Positions 45,308 through 56,929 are shown, counted from the stretch's first letter. The stretch: 64,000 nt of DNA from Acheta domesticus (GCA_031308135.1 JAHLJT010008446.1:165032006-165096005), one strand, 5' to 3'. Translations and numbers: made by a program. Notes: a model not told the origin generated them from the letters alone.

Positions 45308-45569
45308 CTTGATACACGTTGATGATGAGCCGGTTGTTTTGGATGAGAGTACGGCACTGCACCCCGGGCAGGGCAGAGCACTGCACGTCGATCTGCGGTG
45401 GCTTGGGAAGGGCGCCGTCCCCCTCGTGCACCACGAAATGGCTCACCACGTTGGCGACCAGAACGTAGGGCGCAGCGGCGGCGCGCGGCGTCCAGCAGCC
45501 CAGCAGGGCCAGCCCCACCACCGCTGCGGTCTGCATTGAGACACGCGCTTTCTGCGAGCGCCGCTCCAT
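45308..45569 (-). CDS. Candidate host first coding exon of a secreted protein
   Basis: GC-rich island in AT-rich DNA. The minus-strand frame from ATG at 45569 (MERRSQKARVS) has a second in-frame ATG at 45536 that begins a good signal peptide (MQTAAVVGLALLGCW, then Ala-rich with likely cleavage before APYVL). The mature part has FVVHEGDGALPKPP and two cysteines (VQCSALPGVQC) and ends NNRLIINVYQ at a consensus donor CAAG|GTACGTA (boundary 45308/45307). The in-frame read-through past the donor is short. The downstream ATG is the more likely start because it opens the signal peptide. No family recognised; the remaining exons are not in the window or not recognisable. Confidence 0.5.
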
Positions 45570-45811
45570 GATTGGGACTCCATCGGCGCAGTCCTGCCAC
45601 GGGGACAGGCCGCAATGACCAGAGGTCGCACGTGCCGCCTTCAACATCCAGAAAAAACGTGGCGTTTATCGGCAGTAAGTTTGTTTCACACTGCAAGCTT
45701 GCACGTACTCAGCATATACATACTCATGCATATACACTATCTAACATTCTTATTCGTACACTGAGATTTAACAACAAACATGATATCTCGTCGTAAATTA
45801 TTTTAAAATAA

Positions 45812-46060
45812 TGTCTGACGCATGTAAAATAAACCTCTTCGGGAGAGATGGGATAGATTGGGGGTCTGGAGGAAGCCAAATACAGGCGATTGTTTCATGA
45901 ATACAATTTCCACGGTGAAGTATGGTGGTGGATCAATTTTGTTGTGGGGTTGTATGTCTTCTAAGGGGGTTGATACAATCCAATTCTTTGATGAAATTAT
46001 GGATATCAACGTTTAGCTCGACATTTAAAAAAACATGTAAAACAAAGACCTGTCCCTTTC
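45812..46060 (+). pseudogene. Tc1-like transposase fragment
   Basis: A plus-strand frame reads VWRKPNTG, then [20 protein letters not shown] and FFDEIMD, the highly conserved block around the second catalytic Asp region of Tc1 transposases (K-G-G-S-..-W-G-C). Stops follow within about 20 codons and no termini were found. A short dead remnant. Confidence 0.8.
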
Positions 46061-46220
46061 AGAGGCGTAAAATTCTGCTTTTTAGAAACAAACCTCAGAT
46101 CAAAACAGCTACTCGCTATTCTCGTATCTCTTGATGCGTTTGGTCAGAGTTAGCTTTTCGATTTTTCCCACCCTCTTCATAGCAACTATCTATAGCTTGT
46201 AATACATTTTAATATATCTT

Positions 46221-46900
46221 TACTTTCTCATAGTTATTTCGTGACAAGAGAAAGTGTTGTATCGTGTATTGGCGAATTTTCGCAAGAAAAACTCTTATTG
46301 CCAGATCCTGGTAACGAAAAAGTGGGTAAATCGTGTACGTACACAAGAATATAGCAAATTACTTTCTCTAACACATTGGGAAATGAGAATCCATGAGTTT
46401 TGGGATCTTGATACAGAAAAATGGATTGACGGCAAAACGTCTGTCTGTCTTGTGTGTTCGTCCGGTCCTCCATCTGCGGTCAACGCTAGCGCCTAAACCG
46501 TACTGCCAATTTTCTCCGAAATTAATATTCCTCGATCGATTTAAAGGAAGTCAAGATCCTCTGAGTTGTAAATGGACATTTTGATTTTGGGGGTTCTTTT
46601 TTCAAGAGCCTCAATATTTTCAAAATGTTCTCAAAAATGGCTTCAGAAATTTTTATTAAATTTGGGCTCGGATAGCGTAAAGAACGTTTACGTGAATGGT
46701 GCAGGTCACATTTTCGTTGAAATAACTATTTTTTCAACAATAAAACGTCCAAAAACGTTTTCGGCACCTTCCTACAACTATAATATTGAAGTTGTATATT
46801 TTTTCTTCATGAATAGTGTTCTTTAAAGACAAATTTTGAAATAAGGTCATGCACTAAAATTTATCCAAAATATGAGTGTTTTTTGCGTAATTTTGTGTGA
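46221..46900 (-). repeat. Hairpin-tipped repeat, copy with tip F
   Basis: Tip TTACTTTCTCATAG..GTGACAAGAGAAAGT at 46221-46256, then GAATTTTCGCAAG, GGTAACGAAAAAGTGGG, GGATTGACGGCAAAACGTC, AACGCTAGCGCCTAAACCG and TCCTCGATCGATTT. Same body as 37529-38310, different tip loop. Confidence 0.75.
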
Positions 46901-46947
46901 AATATAGACAGTTTTTACATTTTCCCCTCAAAAATCTGTTCCAATTT

Positions 46948-47345
46948 TTACTTTCCCGTATACATACGTATATAAGGAGTAATATACACGGTATAGGGAA
47001 CTTTATGCAATACTGCTCGAAAAAAATTTCAATTTTCGGCAGAAAAAAATGCATTGCCGAGCACTGATAACGAAAAAGTGGATAAAATCAGTTGCTAAAT
47101 TAATAGAAAAAGCCCCTAACACGTGGTGTAGCCAGAACACCGGTTTGTGAGTCTTTTGTACAGAAAAACCAATTGAAAGCAAAACGTACGAGCGTCTAAA
47201 CCATGCGTACAAATTTTTTCCACATTGAAGAAACCCCTGTCCATCTGGCTCTAGTCGAAGCTTTGAGATTTTGAAAAGCTTTCTAAAAAATGTGGGGATA
47301 CTTACATGACGCCCTCCGGACAATTTCCAAATTTACTCAAAAACA
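46948..47345 (-). repeat. Hairpin-tipped repeat, copy with TACGTA-type tip G
   Basis: ACTTTCCCGTATACATACG..ACGGTATAGGGAAC at 46950-47001, then TTCAATTTTCGGCAG, GATAACGAAAAAGTGGATAA, AACACGTGGTGTAGCC and AATTGAAAGCAAAACG. The tip resembles that of 42620-42672, not the TTACGAA tips. Confidence 0.7.
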
Positions 47346-48246
47346 GTTCCTAATTTTTCTTTAAATTTCTCGTAAGATAAGAATGTAATTTTTTGGAAGA
47401 TCTCTCACACCATTAATATGCACGTTTCACACAATTTGTAAACACTATTGTATTTTGTGAGTTAAAGTGCTTTAACCCTTGACCACCGAGGTATTTTGCA
47501 CACGTCGAATACGAAGGGGGGTAACGGAGTTACCGCAGGGAAAATTCAATGTAGTTTTAATATTTTTGCCGTAAATGTCGTAATATTGTTTTGGTTATGC
47601 AGATTAAAAATTATTTTGATATATTAATAAAATATTTAGCGATTTTAACGATATGTAAGCCTATTTTACACGCAGGACTTCGTCCATAACGAAGAGGTCT
47701 CGAATGCCAAATGATGCCCCAGCTATAAATTTTAGCCGTGAAACGACTACGAGCCAAAAAACAGTTTTTTTCAACAAGATAGTTTAGATAAATATGTAAA
47801 CAACAACTACACAAGATATAAAAAATTTTAAAAATTACAAGACGATAAAAAATAATAAAATATGCGTTGGGGTATCTCAGTTACCTCCCTCGCTAGCAGA
47901 AAGTCAAATAAAGTTTTTCGAAAACACAAAATATTCCTTTGAAAAAGAGCTTCAATTTTCGCATTTGGCGTTGAAACGCCAATCTCTTAAAAATGGCCCC
48001 AAGTGTTTCAAAGGAAATTGCCATTTAGAAGGAGTTTTCACTGTTCTTTAATTTTCTTAAAATAATATTTCCGTTCTACTATTAAGAAACCGAAAAATTA
48101 AGAAAATGTTTTGAAAAAAGTAATTGGGGTGGCGATAGATGGTAGCTTGCAAAAGTATTCGGACTTACGTCCGAATAGCTAGCCAAGACCAAAGGAAATA
48201 GAAAACTAATACGGGAAAGTCTGTGCCATTCTGTAGCACCCCTAGT
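47346..48246 (-). repeat. ACTAGTGGTGC-ended repeat, right half, interrupted
   Basis: Matches 2795-3294 and the right arm of 3550-4884 (TCTCTCACACCATTAATATGC, CTATTAAGAAACCGAAAAATT, GGAAATAGAAAACTAATACG) and ends TCTGTAGCACCCCTAG. It is split by an insertion at about 47472-47899. Confidence 0.65.
47472..47899. mobile_element. Unclassified insertion with GGTAACNGAG inverted ends
   Basis: The host repeat is interrupted after GTGCTTTAA and resumes at AAAGTCAAATAAAG. The insert begins CCCTTGACCACCGAGG after TTAA and has AGGGGGGTAACGGAG near 47514 mirrored by CTCAGTTACCTCCCT at its right end. The TTAA/CCCTT start suggests a piggyBac-like element, but the right TTAA is absent. Confidence 0.4.
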
Positions 48247-49258
48247 TCTCTTTATATTTTCTCCTCGACAGAAAAAAGTGGTGTTAGTCCCATTTTCGGC
48301 GAACTCTGTATTTTCGAGAATTGTTCAATCTTAACATTTCAAAACTACAAATTTGAAGGTAGAGATTCTTGCCTTGAACAGAATCTGTTCTAATAAATCA
48401 GCTCTTTAAAAACGGTTATTTAAAATTGTTTGGGAAAAAGAGTAGTTTTTGTGTAATTTATGCTTAAAATTTAAGTACTTTACAAGACAACATTTTCTCA
48501 AAAAATGCCCGAAAACATTTTCTTAGACTTTTTTTCACCAATAGAACATTAAAACATTAACAGAATAGCGCGGATCTCATTTTTGTCGAAGTCTCAGAAT
48601 TTTCGAAAATGGTAAATTTAGAAATAATGTGAGAAAGTACGTGTTGTTCTAGAACCATAGTTTTTCGTATATTCTCGATTATTCGCTCCCTTATCGTTGA
48701 ACTGAAATACGACTTAAAAATATCATAGAGGGAAGAATCTTTTTTATAGAAATTTTAATTTAAACATTGGAGAAATTGTTGAAAAACTGTCGCTTATGAG
48801 TTGTTACGAAAATGCGAAATTTTTAGTTGAGTTTCACGAAGTTTCAGTTTTTAGAGAAACTGCAGTTGCAATCATTTGAAGCACTTGCACTCACAAATGC
48901 AATTATATATTAAAAACGCCCGTAATGTAAAAATTACTGACATGAGAGATGTATAACACAATTTGTTGAAAATAATTTCTTGAAAAATCAAATAATACAT
49001 AAAAACAAAGTTTATTTAATTTTATTCAGTGAATTTAGCGCTGTCCATACAGAATGTTTACAGAACAAAACTGTGATGCAGTTTTGAGAAAATCTTAGTT
49101 TTAATATTTTTTAATATTGCTCATATTTTAATAAAATAAACATTACGCGAAAACAACTAATATTTTCAGAAAAGTTTACATAATATTTTATGAAGTTCTT
49201 GTTATTAGTTATTGTTATTAGTTCTTGACTTATTGTGAAGAAGACATCTGAAGAAAAA
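48247..49258. repeat. Hairpin-tipped and ACTAGTGG-type repeat fragments
   Basis: AGAAATAATGTGAGAAAGTAC near 48620 and multiple TTTTTGAGAAAA/AAAACGG phrases of the family. No genes. Confidence 0.5.
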
Positions 49259-49269
49259 ATCGCTTCAAC

Positions 49270-50543
49270 TATACAGGGTGAGTCACGTAACTTTAGCACC
49301 TCCTGTAACTTTTGAACGGTTGAAGTTATTGCAATGCAGTTTTCACAGAAGTGCCTGAGGGAAAGGGGCTAATTGATACGTGCATTAATTTCTATTTTAT
49401 CACTTGTATTTTACGAGATTTTTAGGTAACTTTGTTTTTTCAAATAGAACTATACATATTTTTTCAGTCCACCATGACGAGCGTAAAAAGACAAATCCAA
49501 TGATGTACATATTGTCATATGTTAGATAAGCATTTTTTTGATTAACTTTGATTTTTGCGACCGGAGTTTAACGGACGTTTTGAATAGTCCACCACACAAG
49601 GCCACGCAGCGCTCCACCAGCACACGTGCGCCCGGCGAAGGGATGGGAAGAGGAGGGATCTTATTTGAAAATACGAAACATAGTATTCCAAATATTCACA
49701 AAACCATTGCAGTTTTTTCCTGAACTGTGCTTTCCATCCTTCCGCATTTTCAGATTTTCGTCTTTCTTTGATTGAAGGAATTAAAGGATGGAAAATAAGG
49801 ATTTGTCATAAGTTTGTATTGTAATAAAATTGTTTATAACTTCAACTCCATTTAATGGGATTTCATAAGATACGTAGTAATGGGATCTTGAAACAAAGCA
49901 CAATAAGAATAAATAATTAAAACTGTACAAAAATATATTGTATATTTTGAGCAAACAATTTCGATGTTAATACGAATGTAATAATAACTTAGGGATAGAA
50001 ATAATCTTATTTCAATAAATACTACTTAAGACAAATCCGTATTTTCACTCCCTAAGAAACTCAAATTACTGAAAATGGATTAAGATGAAAAGGAGAGTTC
50101 AGGAAAAAATGCAACAGTTTTGTGAATATTTTTCGTATCCTCAAGTACTTAAATCCCTTCCCTTCCCCGACCCCGCGTTTGCTGGGGGAGCGCTGCGTGA
50201 CCTTGTGGGGCTGACAGATACAATGAAAAGATCCGTTAAACACTAGTCGCAAAAAAAAATCACAATTACTCAAAAAAATGCTTATCTAACATATGACAAT
50301 ATTTATATAATTGGATTTGTCTTTTTACGCTTGTCATGATAGACTGAAAAAATATGTATAGTCCCATTTGAAAAAACAAAGATACCTCAAATATCTCGTA
50401 AAATAAAAGTGATAAAAGAGAAATCAATACACATATCAATTAGCCCCATTCCCTCATTCACTTCCGTGAAAACTGCATTGCAATATCTTCAACCGTTCAA
50501 AAGTTACAGGAGGTGCTAAAGTTACGTGACTCACTCTGTATAT
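49270..50543. mobile_element. Long-TIR foldback element, copy 2, with 11-bp target duplication
   Basis: TATACAGGGTGAGTCACG at 49270 and its inverse (GTGACTCACTCTGTATAT) ending at 50543 bound the copy. ATCGCTTCAAC occurs directly on both sides (49259-49269 and 50544-50554). Arms exceed 500 bp. No transposase. Long arms plus a 9-11-bp duplication are the profile of Mutator-like foldback elements; that class assignment is inference. Confidence 0.85.
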
Positions 50544-50554
50544 ATCGCTTCAAC

Positions 50555-51640
50555 CCATAATATTTAAAGAATTATTTTCAAATTGCAGGGACTCGAGTTG
50601 GGGCAGATCGATAATAGTGTTTTTTGCCAAAACGTCTTGGAATAGTTTAGGCATTAGTGTGGTCACAGACTGACAAGCGGACAGACGGACGGACGTTTCG
50701 AATATAAAAACACACTCTGTTCGTATCAGAGAATCCCTAAACGTATACTTCCGTTGAAATATCGCAATCGATTGCAATATTTTGAGAAAATGAATAAGAA
50801 CGATGAAAGACGTCTCGTAGAGAAAACCTCGAAACGTTTACTTTTGGTTTTTTAAATTATTTTTTCTTCTGTATTTTTGAACATTAAGCAAATGGTATAC
50901 ACTATAACAAAAAAACAGAAATAAATAACTACTATTCCATTTTTTATAGGTTTCATAACTTAAATGTTTTTTCGTGTCTGTCTGTATGCACGTTGACTTA
51001 TCTGGTAGGTTAATTGGAAGGTGATTCACCTATTCTCGCAATCTCTTCTGATATATTTAGGTATATATGCGGTTTCTCTTGGTGATGAGATCATCCAGTG
51101 GCATTATGTCCCTGTAGACAGTCTTGTGTGGCACGAACCAAGGATTGTCGCAAAGATGTCTTACGTTTTAGTTTTGAATCTACGAAGAATATCCAATATA
51201 GTTATTACTTCTCTGCGGTGTTGGATCAATTCATTCGCGTACCAGAGAATAATTTAATTTGTCAGCTCCATTACTGCATTTTGGATATTAATGTAGTTAA
51301 CTGAGACATTATGTATTAAATATTAATGTAGTTAAAAGAGATCTTATTTGTTCGAATTGCTGTTTTATAATGTTTTCTTATCTTTGCAAGTAATTTTCAA
51401 TTACTTTGCACCTGCCTATTTGTGATGGGTAGAAAATTACATTATATGGGGGGGGGGGTTCTAACGGATTACTGAATATGTCAGGAGGTGGGCAATATTT
51501 TTCTGTGAATATGTGGGGTTCTTTAACTTTGGAGAATTTTCTGAGTTGAAAAAATGTTTATTTGAATGGAGGGAGAAAGGAGGGGAGGAAATTCTCTAGT
51601 AACGGGGACTTTTTAGTAATTTTTTAATGGGGGGATATTT
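50555..51640. other. Repeat fragment and AT-rich stretch
   Basis: 50575-50740 is hairpin-family body (GGGCAGATCGATAAT, GACAGACGGACGGACG) and continues the sequence interrupted by the foldback element. 51449-51459 is a poly-G run. Frames at 51021-51304 show no known domain. Confidence 0.45.
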
Positions 51641-51679
51641 CTTTCTTTTCTCTGTTTCGTTTATACAATATAATATACA

Positions 51680-51935
51680 ATATTGTATAATTTTGGTGTA
51701 CTTGACAACCTTTGTAATTAGCTGGGTGGTTTCGTGAACTCAGCACGCATGTAGCCAGCTGTGTTTTGTCTTTCCGACACTCATTTGTTAACTATTAAAA
51801 GCCGCATTTTACGCATCTATTTGCGTTGCCTTACAGTAGGTTCTCGTATGACCGTATTTTTGGCACCGATGGCATTGAACTACTGTTTTCTTTTTACATG
51901 GTGGTTCAAATTTGAGATTACATTCTAAAATTTGT
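51680..51935 (-). pseudogene. Jockey-type LINE ORF1 (Gag-like) zinc-knuckle relic
   Basis: The minus strand reads EPPCKKKTVVQCHRCQKYGH near 51905-51850, then TRTYCKATQ, then in shifting frames KCG and LTNECRKDKTQLATCVL with NHPANYKGC. This is the CX2CX4HX4C knuckle array of the nucleic-acid-binding ORF1 of Jockey-like LINEs. A stop and frameshifts show it is dead. No ORF2 nearby on this strand. Confidence 0.75.
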
Positions 51936-54692
51936 CAATTTCGTAAATTCCTTTGTTGTTTTTGTGTGGTTGTAAGTCTATAATTTGCAGAGAGAGAGAG
52001 AGGCTTCTTGATTACCCAATATTGCACTTTATACAGAGAGTCCAGAAGCTCCCGTTACAAAAAAATACCACAAATTCTGTGTTGCCAGACATGAAAAATG
52101 GCAGGTTCAGTTTTTCCGAAAAAAAAATTGTCTTTGAGAAAATTCAGTTTAAAAGTCACTTCTGGGGCGCGAAATTCAAACCGGCCGCAACGACACTGCA
52201 GACAGCGGCGTCACCTTCTGCGTGGAGCATTTCCTCGTTTCTCCGCGTAAACAGTGAAACAGTCGTGTAATATTCTGGAAAGCATCGCGTTGCTTACACT
52301 AGAATACTTAATAGTATCAAGTATTTGCAGGTTCTATTCAATAATATTTTAAATGTACGTACTGTAACGATTGCTTTGTTACAACAATGAAGATATTGTT
52401 GAGCATGGCCAAATGTTTTGAAAGACGCGCGGAAGTCAGCGGCGCGCAGTAATGTAATGGATGTCGGCGAGATAGCGCGGCGCACAGAGTAGTTCAGAGC
52501 GGTGTAGGGAGGAGGAGTGGTTAGCGGCGGAAGGGAGGCGAGGACAACTCACCCCTACGAACTTCCTCATAAATACACTGATCGCCAGATCAGAAGCCAC
52601 TTATTTGCTTCAGCTGTCGCCGAGTATTGTTCTTTTGATGAAACGAAGACGTGAGAATTCCGTACAGTAGTCAGTGTCTAGTTTGCTGGTAATTCTAGTA
52701 GAGAGTTTAATTGAAATAGGCGACGAATTAGATTTGGAATAGTAATATTGTGAGCAGTTTTTTTGAAGTTGTGTTGGTGGAGGGTGCAGTAAAAGACGAC
52801 GCATTAGAATTCAGGGCAAAAGACTAGAACGGCGTTATTCACTTTGTTCTGGTGGATCGAGTAGCCAGAATTTAAGTGATTTACACGCTGATTGAGTACG
52901 TGGAATCAGTCAGGAACAATTACGCTGTGCAGAATCAGCTATTCAAATATCAAAGTGCGCGACGCCCTGGACAGAGCTAAAGCGGCCACCCGACTGTGAT
53001 CGTGCGAGGACAATAAGCACGCGGGCGAAAACTTAACAATCGCGCTGAAGAACAATTCCGGAAGGAGACAAAGAAGAGGGCCACCAAACGGGAAGAAGAA
53101 GGACCGTAGGAGAAGAAGAAGAGGCGAGGAAGAAAGAAGAGTACTAGGAAAATAAGAATAGAGAAGCAGGCGAGACCCTGCATTGCTGCTAGAGCAGCGA
53201 ATTCCAACAACGCAGTCTCTGGTGTCGGCGAAGTGTGGAGCCAAGGTCGAACGCCGAGCCGCGAGCGCCAAGGTAACGGTAAGGGAGAAGGGGACGTGTT
53301 AGCGAGGCCACGAACGCGCGAGCAGCTGGAAACACGGTTTCGTAGTAAAGTAGGGCGATTATTACACTTTATAGAATTCGTGAATAACTCCCGTAATTTG
53401 TTGCACCTAGAATTTTCATATCATTGTCTGGAATGCGTTATGAATGAAAAGAACATTGCAATTTTGAAGTTAATTGTAAAGAAAGTCATTGCTTAGCTAA
53501 GAAAAACTTTGAACAATGTGTAAAACTTGTGAGAGAATCAGAGTAATTGAATGTGAATTCAATTGGTCATTGTAAATGTTAACTTTTCTTTTTTTGTGTG
53601 AATTGTGAGTTAGATTAATTAAGTATTTAATTTCAAGCAAAAACGTGCACGAAAGGCAGAGATTGAAAGAGTAACAGTCGACTGAGTCATTGATTTAAAT
53701 TGTTGTACAATTATCTTAGTCAGTTGATTTGTTCAAAGAGGTTGGAAGATTTAAGTGTTTCAAGCGTATGTTTCGATCATTAGAAAAATATTCTTGCCAT
53801 TTTTTTTTGTTTGTTGCATTGTTTGTTTGTTTTTCTTTCAGAGCAAGCAAAGAAATTGTATTTTTTCTCTGAAAATTGAATAATTTAAGAATATATCTGA
53901 ATTTGTTACTGAATTTGTGTATGTGTGTGTGCCCATTTTCCTTGAATTCCCTACTATCTGCCGCAAGAATTCTCTGCCCTGGGAGTAAATCTAAAGCTCG
54001 CAAGAGCAATAAATCTGCTTGCATCCTCTGGTCCAGTTAGGATTTAGAAGGGGGGTAAAGGTTAGAGTACAGCATATCGAGTTTTGTTCAAAATAATAGC
54101 CACGGTACACGGCGGCGTAAACATAAATGAAGAACACGATCCAACATTTATGAAAAAGATTGAATCTCCTGGAATGCCCGAATTGTTATTTTTAGCACAT
54201 ATTAATATGAACTAGTGCTTTGGGCTTAAGATTGCCACGTAAATGATAGTCTCCCGAAGATTATTTTAAATATCGTGATATACTAAAAGCGTTTTGGAAA
54301 TGAAATATTCGTTTTCTGAATTCCCGTTCCATGAAAATACTGAGTTAATCTCTGGGCGCGGAATTTGAATTGGTGCTTTTTACATTTTGTGGTGATGCAG
54401 ACCGAACAGTGCATTGAAAAATCTTTGTAGGGCCTCGTAGGCCATTAACCTAACCCAGGTCAATATCAACAGAGATAAAATAGCGTCGCCGTATGTGCCA
54501 TGCAACAATGAATAAAAAATACAAAACTAGTATATTACTAGTGTGAAAGGGTAAAAGACTGAGAAAAACTGATGTTGCATTGCGTGATGCACAAATACTT
54601 CAAAAGAACTCAAACATTCTAGGACGAAAAAGATCGACCGTGGTTCACTGAGGTTACCGGACCGCTGCCATTCGCAGCTCGTATTATGGTCG
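51936..54692. other. Partly GC-rich stretch, possibly LTR- or promoter-like
   Basis: 52440-53340 is GC- and purine-rich (GAAGAAGAAGG tracts). 52569-52580 has CATAAATACACTG, followed by CGCCAGATCAGAAGCCAC, and AATAAA lies at 54009. This resembles an LTR or promoter plus 5' leader, but no matching second copy, primer site or protein frame is convincing. The 110-codon minus frame at 52939-53271 is a shadow of the purine tract. Confidence 0.3.
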
Positions 54693-54987
54693 GTGTCCTT
54701 GCATTTGTCACTTGCTAGGCCGCGTCACATCGTGGTTTATATATTTATATGGCGAACCTCCCAACGCCGCCTCGTGATTCGCCCATCAGACGCATGTCAG
54801 TTTTGCCTCAAAACAACAGATTGCGCAAGTCGAAACCCCAGCACAGTGGTCATCGCTGAAAAAGCACCTGTACGGGGTCATCTTTCCTCTACCCTCCCCT
54901 CCGCACCACCCCCAGCGTCCCACAGACAGCAGCGTATACTAAAAGCTAAGCGTTGCCAAGGCAAATTAGTAGAAATATCGATTTTGA
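54693..54987. other. Moderately GC-rich, unassigned
   Basis: An open frame runs through (54693-55022) without recognisable domains. I do not call it a gene. Confidence 0.3.
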
Positions 54988-55308
54988 GTGCGAGAGGCCA
55001 GAATAAGCCTGTTTTCAATTAATGAGTACTGCGACGTGTACTTAGTCTTCGGCGAGTGCCGGAGCAACGCTCGTGCAGCAGCTCGAGTGTACGCCGAGAG
55101 ATACCCGAGCAGAAGACACCCTTCCCACTGCGTTTTTCTGCGCCTCGACGCAAGAATACGTGCGTCGGGGTCAGTTTTACCGGACGGAAGTGTCGCTGCA
55201 GGTGTGTCTTGCTCATCTGTCGCTACAGAGGAAGCAGTATTGGAACATTTCGAACAGGAGCCTTCGAGCAGTGTGCGAGATTTCGCGCGAATGGCTTATT
55301 TATATTAA
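54988..55308 (+). CDS. DUF4817-like helix-turn-helix ORF (TE-associated)
   Basis: A 106-codon frame without interruptions. SINEYCDVYLVFGECRSNAR, then ARVYAERYPSRRHP, FLRLDARIRASGSV and, after a linker, VLEHFEQEPSSSVRDFARM correspond to the arthropod DUF4817 domain, a predicted DNA-binding helix-turn-helix often found in transposon-related proteins. The frame ends shortly after the domain, so only the N-terminal module is present. GC content is much higher than the flanks. The start is uncertain (ATG at 54988 or a continuation from upstream). Confidence 0.6.
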   Translation: MREARISLFSINEYCDVYLVFGECRSNARAAARVYAERYPSRRHPSHCVFLRLDARIRASGSVLPDGSVAAGVSCSSVATEEAVLEHFEQEPSSSVRDFARMAYLY

Positions 55309-56030
55309 TTTTTTTCCTTATAACTAAAAGAATTCAATTTTCAATGTGAAACTAATTTTATGTATTATCAGATATGGTTTGGAGAAAAAAATATACAGAG
55401 CAATATTGTTGCAGTTATGATTTAATTTGCATATTGTTTATGTTTATTCCTGTTTTCCATAAAATATTATTTTGAGATATAAATCCCTCATAAGTAAAAA
55501 AATAACCAACATAAAACTATGTAATTATTAGGGTGTTTTTATGTAAAATCTACAAAAATTATCCAATTAATATTTTTCAGTTCAAAAAAGTATGCAATTA
55601 TGGAAAAGTTATAAATTGATTATTTTTTTAAACAAATGAAAATATTGAACATGTGGGGATATGACTGAAAGATTTAGGACTGGCATATAAAGTATTTCTA
55701 ACTAATTTAAAGTAGCAAAATATGCATGTTCTAAAATATTTAAGTAGTAAGGATAATGATTCTGCATTAAAATAAATTAAAAAATTAAGTAATCCAAAAT
55801 TAAATAAGGTTTGGTGTTAAAAATTGGTTATACTGCATAATTTTTTCCTCTGTCGATTTTTGTTGTACATTATGAAAATATCAAAGAAAAATATTGAAAA
55901 TTACAACACTGAAGTAGTGTAGTAGTGAACTGTTTCTACTCCCTTACATTCTGTACTACGTAGTAACCTTTTGTGGTTTTTGAGAATTTTTTAGTTGTAA
56001 ATTTGAAGCGAAGATTACGCAAAAAGACTG
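55309..56030. other. AT-rich stretch without features
   Basis: Very AT-rich; nothing recognised. Confidence 0.5.
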
Positions 56031-56039
56031 GTTTTTTCA

Positions 56040-56929
56040 GAAAGTTTTACATAACCTTTTTTAAAGAGCTAGTTATGTACAAGAGACTTTGTCTGAGGTA
56101 AAAATCGATATCTACAATTTTGTAGTTTATAAATAATTTTTTGCAATTTTCAAAAAAACAAGTTTTTCCTAGAGGTTGGAATAAGACCATATTTTTTATC
56201 GTAGCTCATTACATGAATGAAGAAAATTTACAGAAAAAATTTGGAACGGTTTTTGAGAAAAAGTTTTTTTGTAAATTTGAATCGCAATTTACGCAAAAAC
56301 CACGCGTTTTTCAAAAAAATGATACACGACCTTATTTAAAGTGCTAATTTTGTACAACCGACTTTGTCTGAGGAAAAATTTCTCTCTTCAATTTTGCAGT
56401 TTTTTAAATAGTTTTTTGAAATTTTCGAAAAATTGGACCTATCAACGAAAATGATACCTATATCAATCCCTTAAACGTTCTTCGCACTATTCCACAACAA
56501 AATATAATCAAAAAATGTGGAGCCATTTTCTTTTAACTTAGAAAATCTCAAAATGGGCTTCGTGTAAAGTACCCTCTAATACTAAAATATCGGTTTCAAA
56601 TTCCAGAGGCCTTGAGACGAGTAAAAACGATCGGGGAATATCAATTTTGAAGAAAATCGGCTGAATGGTTTAGGCGCTAGCGTTGACCACAGACGGATAG
56701 ACGGACGTTTTGGCGTCAATCGATTTTGCAGAATCAAGAAGCAACAAAACATGAATTTTGACTACACCACGAGATAGAGGATTTTTTTCTAAATTTAGCA
56801 ACAGGTTTTACCCACTTTTTCGTTACCAGACCCCTGCTATAAGAGTTTTCTGGCGAAAATTCCCCGTTTTCCGGCGCACGATTACACAACTTTCTCTTCT
56901 TACGAAGTATTCGTAAGGCGAGAAAGTAA
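56040..56929 (+). repeat. Hairpin-tipped repeat, best copy with tip H
   Basis: The longest body: CACGACCTTATTTAAAG, GACTTTGTCTGAGG, ACGATCGGGGAATATC, GGCGCTAGCGTTGACC, GGCGTCAATCGATTTTG, GACTACACCACGAG, TTTTCGTTACCAG and GCGCACGATTACACAAC. It ends in the tip CTTACGAA-GTA-TTCGTAAG framed by CTTTCTC and GAGAAAG at 56894-56928. It is the inverse of 37529-38310. Confidence 0.8.

Noticed and set aside
45210..45539. Plus-strand frame with HHEMAHH, resembling a zinc-protease HExxH motif
   Set aside because: It is antisense to a better-supported minus-strand exon with signal peptide and donor site, and the surrounding residues do not resemble a protease.
47472..47899. Bona fide piggyBac element
   Set aside because: Only the left TTAA is present and the right terminus does not mirror the left one.
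52265..54072. Complete LTR or promoter of a host gene
   Set aside because: TATA-like, leader-like and AATAAA signals exist, but no second LTR, target duplication, primer site or coding frame supports either reading.
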